Shown here: positions 6,243 through 10,403 of the stretch, piece after piece
Layout of the letters: each line of letters opens with the position of its first letter
Position numbering within the stretch: the stretch's first letter is position 1
Assembly (NCBI GenBank): GCA_018660305.1
Contig: JABJKO010000019.1
Span: 1-10,403 of the forward strand
Source: Rhodospirillaceae bacterium
GTDB lineage: Bacteria; Pseudomonadota; Alphaproteobacteria; MPNO01; UBA2964
DNA length: 10,403 nt
Direction of reading: 5' to 3'
Position numbers and translations under genes: made by a program
Notes under the pieces: generated by a model
Database searches by the model: none
What the model saw: the letters and a program-made list of their open reading frames with translations, nothing else
What the model was told of the DNA's origin: nothing

Positions 6243-7232
6243 ATGGATTACGGGAAATTCGGCAATAGCGGAGAGACGCTGTCCCGCATCGGACTTGGCT
6301 GCTACGGCATGTCGGGCGCCTATGGGGCCGCCGACGATACGGAATCCATCGCCACCATTCACCGTGCTATCGAGCGGGGCGTCAATCTGCTGGACACCTC
6401 GGCCCGCTATGGCGGCGGCCACAATCACAAGATCATCGGTCAGGCCATTCGCGACCGCCGCGACAAGGTCTTTATTCATTCCAAGACCGGCACCATCCAT
6501 ACAGCGGACGGACGCAGTGTCGCCGAAGGCAGCGGCACACCGGAGCGGCTGCGCGAGATATGCGAGCAAAGCCTGAAAAATCTCAGTGTGGATCATCTGG
6601 ATGCGCTGTGCATGTCGCGGATCGACCCCACCGTGCCCATCGAAGAGTCCGTCGGCGCCATGGCGCAGATGGTCGAGGAGGGCAAGACGCGCTTCATCAG
6701 CCTGTCGGAAGCCGGCGTGGAGACATTGCGCCGCGGGGCGGCCGCCCAGAAACTGATCGCCCTGCAGTTCGAATATTCGCTCTGGTCGCGCGACCCCGAG
6801 GACGGCCATATCGATGCCTGCCGCGATCTCGGTCTCGCCTTCATGGCCTATGCGCCGTTCGGTTACGGGTTTCTGACCGGCGACATCACCAAGCCCGGGG
6901 CGCAGTCGGACAGCGACACCCGCCAGAAATTTCCCCGCTTCCAGGAAGAAAATTTTGAGGCGAACCGGAAACGCGTCTCGGCGCTGGAGGATTTCGCAAA
7001 GGACAAGGGCGCGACACCGGCCCAGATCTGTCTCGCCTGGCTCCTGGCACAGGGCGAACAGATCTTCGCCATACCGGGCTGCAAGAGCCGCCGGCATCTG
7101 GACGAAAATCTCGACGCGGTCGAGATCAAGCTGACACCGTCCGACCTCGCACAGCTTGACACTATCTTCCCCAAAGGGACGGCAGCGGGAACACGCTACC
7201 CTGCTGAGGGTATGAAACGGGTCAATTTGTGA
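6243..7232 (+). CDS. Aldo/keto reductase, AKR13-like, with Ser replacing the catalytic His
   Basis: NAD(P)H-dependent (beta/alpha)8-barrel oxidoreductase of 329 residues that reduces aldehydes or ketones. ATG 6243 is preferred over TTG 6237 because GGGAGA (6231-6236) sits six bases before it. The N-terminus (FGNSGETLSRIGLGCYGMSG) is standard. Of the catalytic tetrad, Asp51 and Tyr56 (LLDTSARYG) and Lys81 (HSKTG) are present, but the segment that normally reads YYQHRVDP is LCMSRIDP, placing Ser125 at the usual His. The cofactor end is intact: GFLTG, then IPGCKSRRHLDEN, and the C-terminal AGTRYP typical of AKR13-like enzymes. It overlaps the following transporter by 4 bases, so the two are translationally coupled. 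The His change may alter pH dependence or reaction type, as His-to-Glu does in steroid 5-beta-reductase (AKR1D1), or leave a weak catalyst. Family certain; substrate unknown. Confidence 0.93.
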   Translation: MDYGKFGNSGETLSRIGLGCYGMSGAYGAADDTESIATIHRAIERGVNLLDTSARYGGGHNHKIIGQAIRDRRDKVFIHSKTGTIHTADGRSVAEGSGTPERLREICEQSLKNLSVDHLDALCMSRIDPTVPIEESVGAMAQMVEEGKTRFISLSEAGVETLRRGAAAQKLIALQFEYSLWSRDPEDGHIDACRDLGLAFMAYAPFGYGFLTGDITKPGAQSDSDTRQKFPRFQEENFEANRKRVSALEDFAKDKGATPAQICLAWLLAQGEQIFAIPGCKSRRHLDENLDAVEIKLTPSDLAQLDTIFPKGTAAGTRYPAEGMKRVNL

Positions 7233-8695
7233 CCGCTGACTCCACTGAAACAATCGAAGACGCACCAAAGGCAGCATGGTCGGAACTCTTCCGAGACGGG
7301 CGCGCGCCCTATACGTTCCTGGTCATCATGGGTGTCTGCCTGCACGCGCTGCAAGTGCTGGTGACCGCCATCATCATGCCTACCATCGTCGCCGATATTG
7401 GCGGCGCGGCGTACTACACCTGGCCGGCGATGGTCTACACCATTGGGTCGATCATCGGGGCGGCCAGCGTCGGTCCGGTCTGGAACCGGCTAGGTCCGCG
7501 CAAGGGCTACGGCGCGAGCGGCGCCGTATTTCTGATTGCAACCGTTGCCAGCGCGGTCACGCCCGATATGGGATTTCTCATCGTCGCACGCGGAATTCAG
7601 GGACTCGCCGGCGGTCTGGTCACCGGCGGCGGCATGGCGCTTATCATGGGAATATTCGAGGACCGGTTGCGGACCCGCATCCTCGCTTTCTGGCAAGGCA
7701 CCTGGATGATCGCCTGGATGCTGGGACCAGTGGTGGGCGGATTGTTCGCCGATATGGGATGGTGGCGCGGCTCATTCTGGGCCATGACGCCCTTCGTCTT
7801 CTTTCTGGTCGTCACCGCCTGGATTTACGTTCCCGACCGCTTCGACCATCAGCCCGACGAAGAAACGCAGCCCTTTCCCATCCGGCGGCTGGCGATCCTG
7901 ACCACCGGCGTTTTTTGCATCGCGCTGGCCGGCCCCATCACGGACGCGGCTTACCGTGTCGCCCTGATCATCGCTGGCATCGGGCTTCTGTGGTTTACAT
8001 TTCGGCTCGATCGCAGGTCTGAAAACCAACTCTACCCGACCTTGGCGTTTTCCCTGCGGTCCCCCGTCGGGCTGGCCTTTTGGATTGTGCTCATCATCGG
8101 CATGGTGAACACGACCATACATATCTTCCTGCCGCTTCTGTTACAGGTGGTGCATGGCGTATCGCCCATATACATCAGCTACATCGCGATGGTCATGTCG
8201 CTTGGATGGACTATCGGCACCTTTGTCGTGTCGGGTTGGACCGGCGCCCGGGAACGGGCAGCCCTGTGGACCGGACCGCTGGTCATGATGGCTGGCCTTG
8301 CCGGGGTCATCTTCACCGCTCAGCAACCCATGCTCGCGGTCCTCACTGCGGCCACCTTTGTCCTCGGTTTTGGGGTGGGCACCCACAATGTCCATCTGCT
8401 ATCGCGCACCATGGCCGCCGCCACGCCGGGCGAAGAAAGCGTAACCGCGTCCGCATTGCCGTCCATCCGCTCTCTGGGCACCGCATTGGGCGCTGCGGTA
8501 TCCGGTGTGCTGTCGACCATGGCGGGGCTGGGAGATGCGACCTCGGCTGAGGCCGTGGGTCCGGCGATTACCTTTGTCTATGGTGCAAATATGATCCCCA
8601 TTGCCGTGGCCGCCATATTCATGTTCATGCTATTGCGACCGGGGATGGCAAAGGGTGCGTCAGGTGCTCATGCAACGGCCGGAGACCAGAAATAG
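7229..8695 (+). CDS. MFS transporter, DHA2 (EmrB/QacA-like) drug-efflux type
   Basis: Inner-membrane proton antiporter-type carrier of 488 residues, the length of the 14-helix DHA2 group. The GTG start at 7229 overlaps the aldo/keto reductase stop (GTGA), which argues for coupled translation; a distinct ribosome site is weak. A cytosolic N-terminus (1-27) leads to helix 1 with VTAIIMPTIVADIGG (45-59), the DHA2-like motif. Motif A-like GPVWNRLGPRKG is at 82-93, motif B-like Arg121 in ARGIQGLAGG, and motif C (MLGPVVGGLFAD, 164-175), the hallmark of antiporters. DHA2 members usually export hydrophobic drugs or metabolites, so with its operon partner it may remove a substrate or product of the reductase; that is inference. 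Its last 36 bases overlap the convergent methyltransferase gene. Confidence 0.9.
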   Translation: MTADSTETIEDAPKAAWSELFRDGRAPYTFLVIMGVCLHALQVLVTAIIMPTIVADIGGAAYYTWPAMVYTIGSIIGAASVGPVWNRLGPRKGYGASGAVFLIATVASAVTPDMGFLIVARGIQGLAGGLVTGGGMALIMGIFEDRLRTRILAFWQGTWMIAWMLGPVVGGLFADMGWWRGSFWAMTPFVFFLVVTAWIYVPDRFDHQPDEETQPFPIRRLAILTTGVFCIALAGPITDAAYRVALIIAGIGLLWFTFRLDRRSENQLYPTLAFSLRSPVGLAFWIVLIIGMVNTTIHIFLPLLLQVVHGVSPIYISYIAMVMSLGWTIGTFVVSGWTGARERAALWTGPLVMMAGLAGVIFTAQQPMLAVLTAATFVLGFGVGTHNVHLLSRTMAAATPGEESVTASALPSIRSLGTALGAAVSGVLSTMAGLGDATSAEAVGPAITFVYGANMIPIAVAAIFMFMLLRPGMAKGASGAHATAGDQK

Positions 8696-9322
8696 CGGAT
8701 CGGAGCGCCCGGGATTGGGCGACAGATCGGTAAAGACCGGCTCTTCAAATCCCCCCGCTTCGACGAAGTAATAGCCCACCAGCCGCGCGTGGTTCATATC
8801 GTCCATGGCCCGCCAGATCGCGATGGCCTTGGTGGGAAACATGCGGTTGGAGAACGACACCGCGCAGGGCGATCCCGGTTTCAGAACCCTGGAAATCTCG
8901 GAAAATATTTCGATGGGATGGATCAGATACTGGACGGAAACGCTGATGATACAGGCGTCGAATTCATCCTCCAGGAACGGTAATTTAGGGGTGATGGAAA
9001 GATCATGCACCAGATAATCGGTGAGCTGCGGATTGGCATCCAGCTCCACCTTGTTCATACCGAGACCGCAAACCCGCTCATAGGACACGTCGGTGGGTAG
9101 ATGCGAGACACAGCTCGACATCAGATCCAGAATGGCGCCGTCTTCCGGCAGATGGTCACGAAAATAATCGGTAAGCGCCTCGCAGGCCGGATCGTCGATA
9201 TGCTTGACCAGCCGCGGTTCCTCGTAGAACAGGGAATCGGCCGATTCATCCACCCGTTCGAAATGGTCTGCCTGAAGCTTCTGGTCGGTCACGGCGCGGT
9301 CACTCGCTGTCACTGTTGCCAT
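8660..9322 (-). CDS. Class I SAM-dependent methyltransferase with atypical motif I
   Basis: Predicted cytosolic methyltransferase of 220 residues using S-adenosylmethionine. ATG 9322 (MATVTASDRA) is the best start; an upstream TTG would add 15 residues lying wholly inside the UbiD gene. The Rossmann core is seen as ILDLMSSCVSHLP (64-76) where most class I enzymes have LDxGxGxG, then an acidic strand end with GLGMNKVELDANP (86-98), FDACIISVSVQYL (121-133; motif IV) and RVLKPGSPCAVSFSN (145-159; the post-IV loop of methyltransferase type 11 proteins). From memory, LDLMSSWVSHLP-type proteins form a recognisable family of unknown substrate in bacteria and plants. Its start overlaps the UbiD-family gene by 23 bases, implying one transcript, and its 3' end overlaps the convergent MFS gene by 36 bases. 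Substrate unknown. Confidence 0.85.
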   Translation of the reverse strand: MATVTASDRAVTDQKLQADHFERVDESADSLFYEEPRLVKHIDDPACEALTDYFRDHLPEDGAILDLMSSCVSHLPTDVSYERVCGLGMNKVELDANPQLTDYLVHDLSITPKLPFLEDEFDACIISVSVQYLIHPIEIFSEISRVLKPGSPCAVSFSNRMFPTKAIAIWRAMDDMNHARLVGYYFVEAGGFEEPVFTDLSPNPGRSDPLFLVSGRCMST

Positions 9323-10403
9323 CACCGGTCGTCTCGCGGCGGCCAGCCAGCTTTTCGCCGGTCTCAAAATATCGTCCGGTCACAGCAAGTTCGGCTTCCT
9401 CGGCATTTTCGTCGGTCCAGGCACTCAACGGATAGCCGTGCCAGGGATTCTGCAGATCGAGGGCGGGCAAACCAAGGGACTCCCAGCGGTCTATGGCTTT
9501 CTCCATGAAATCCTGCCGGGGCAGCGAGACCGGTAGATAGGGATGCTCGCGCACGGCATTGATCAACAAGGCCGACGCGCCCGCCCCGTCCGGATAAGCG
9601 GCATCCGGACCGGCCGGCACCGAGGGGTCGAGCCGCGGCACCTTGCCCCGGATGATCTCCATGTCGCGGTGAGGCTGGGTGCTGTAGGACAGCGCCCACA
9701 GGATGGCGTCCATGGAATCCGGGTCCACATCGGAATCCACCGCGATAAAGATCTTGCCCAGCGACGCATCGAACGCCGCTGCCGCGCGCAGCGCCTGCCA
9801 CGGCTGGCCGAGTTCGGGTTTGTCGAGCTGGATCACGAACATCATATTGCAGCTCGCCATCTCATGACAGGCGACCTTGGTCACCGACGGAATATTGCAC
9901 GCCCCTTTGAGGTGATTGAGATAGATCGCATCAAACGCGACCTTCCGCATGACACTGCTTTCGCTGGGTGGGAATTCGCTGATGATGCCCTGGTAAATGG
10001 GCTGCTTGCGGTGGGTGATGGCTTTGACGTCGAGCACTTTTTCCATCTTGCGCGGACCAAGATACCCGCTGGCCTCGCCGAACGGCGCTTCGGGTTCGAG
10101 AATGTCGGTCCGGATCTGGCCTTCGATGACGATCTCGGCCCGGGCCGGCACCAGGCAATCGATTGTCTCGGCGGGCACCACATCGATGGGTGCACCGTTG
10201 AGCGCACCGGCGATGCCGTATTCATCCACCCCGTAGGGAACCTTGCTGGCAGCCGCGAGTAGAAGAGTCGGTGGACCACCGATAAAGACCGCCACATCGA
10301 GATGTTCGCCCATGCGCCGCGCCTTTTCCCACTGGATGGCGAGATGCTGGGTGGATACATCCGTGGCGCAGCCGATGCGGTCCGGCGCCTTGATCATGCC
10401 GCG
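9300..10403 (-). CDS. UbiD-family prenylated-FMN decarboxylase, 5' end missing
   Basis: Reversible decarboxylase of aromatic, heteroaromatic or acrylic acids that uses prenylated FMN made by a UbiX-type enzyme (not in this window). The frame is open to the right edge, so the gene starts outside; 367 residues remain of an expected 450-520. The catalytic Glu pair stands in PEAPFGE (Glu codons 10089-10091 and 10074-10076). The first visible codon (10401-10403) is Arg, 104 residues before the first Glu, the same spacing as Arg173-Glu277 in Aspergillus niger Fdc1, so the Glu-Arg-Glu triad seems complete. A Gln-His pair (10344-10349) also resembles Fdc1. The C-terminal domain has the usual KIFIAVDSDVDPDSMDAILW and QPHRD segments. 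The gene runs into the methyltransferase with a 23-base overlap. Housekeeping ubiquinone UbiD is unlikely, given the context and the Fdc1-like residues; substrate unknown. Confidence 0.92.
   Translation of the reverse strand, partial: RGMIKAPDRIGCATDVSTQHLAIQWEKARRMGEHLDVAVFIGGPPTLLLAAASKVPYGVDEYGIAGALNGAPIDVVPAETIDCLVPARAEIVIEGQIRTDILEPEAPFGEASGYLGPRKMEKVLDVKAITHRKQPIYQGIISEFPPSESSVMRKVAFDAIYLNHLKGACNIPSVTKVACHEMASCNMMFVIQLDKPELGQPWQALRAAAAFDASLGKIFIAVDSDVDPDSMDAILWALSYSTQPHRDMEIIRGKVPRLDPSVPAGPDAAYPDGAGASALLINAVREHPYLPVSLPRQDFMEKAIDRWESLGLPALDLQNPWHGYPLSAWTDENAEEAELAVTGRYFETGEKLAGRRETTGDGNSDSE

Noticed and set aside
6114..7277. Long minus-strand open frame (387 codons) opposite the aldo/keto reductase
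   Set aside because: The plus-strand frame has full aldo/keto reductase homology; the antisense product is low-complexity and unrecognisable.

Overview
The window looks like an accessory or catabolic stretch of a GC-rich (roughly 60% by eye) Gram-negative chromosome, most likely an alphaproteobacterium. This rests on codon choice, a nu-class (YfcG/YghU-like) glutathione transferase, a CoxL-type molybdenum hydroxylase, TauD and UbiD family enzymes, and a paired palindrome of the kind scattered between genes in many alphaproteobacteria. I cannot name the genus. There are nine protein-coding genes; the first and last are cut by the window edges. I see no RNA gene, transposase, integrase or CRISPR array, and no gene-free gap longer than about 250 bases.

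Layout. Bases 1-2157 hold, on the plus strand, the rest of a nu-class glutathione S-transferase and a 12-helix MFS carrier resembling the monocarboxylate/oxalate-formate group. They are closed by a perfect hairpin terminator (2091-2123) shared with a convergent, enlarged HU-like DNA-binding protein (2158-2526, minus). A 247-base divergent gap leads to a large molybdopterin-binding xanthine dehydrogenase/CoxL-type subunit (2774-5104, plus). It is followed by a double-hairpin palindromic repeat (5113-5189), the first hairpin of which runs into a T-rich tract.

Bases 5220-8695 hold a TauD/TfdA-type Fe(II)/2-oxoglutarate dioxygenase (minus). It is divergent from a two-gene plus-strand operon of an aldo/keto reductase and a DHA2-like MFS transporter, which overlap by 4 bases. 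From the right edge a minus-strand pair reads inwards: a UbiD-family decarboxylase (5' end missing) and an atypical class I SAM methyltransferase. These two overlap by 23 bases, and the methyltransferase overlaps the end of the MFS gene tail to tail by 36 bases.

How the genes may fit together (inference). Oxidative hydroxylation (molybdenum hydroxylase, 2-oxoglutarate dioxygenase), carbonyl reduction, prFMN-dependent decarboxylation, methyl transfer, glutathione conjugation and two carriers are the parts expected in uptake and breakdown or detoxification of small organic, possibly aromatic or heteroaromatic, acids. Nothing in the sequence fixes a substrate, and the genes form several transcription units, so a single pathway is a hypothesis. 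The most distinctive sequence points are an aldo/keto reductase with Ser where the catalytic His is expected, a molybdenum hydroxylase large subunit without its usual partner subunits, a UbiD with Fdc1-like active-site landmarks coupled to a methyltransferase lacking the glycine-rich SAM motif, and an enlarged HU homologue.
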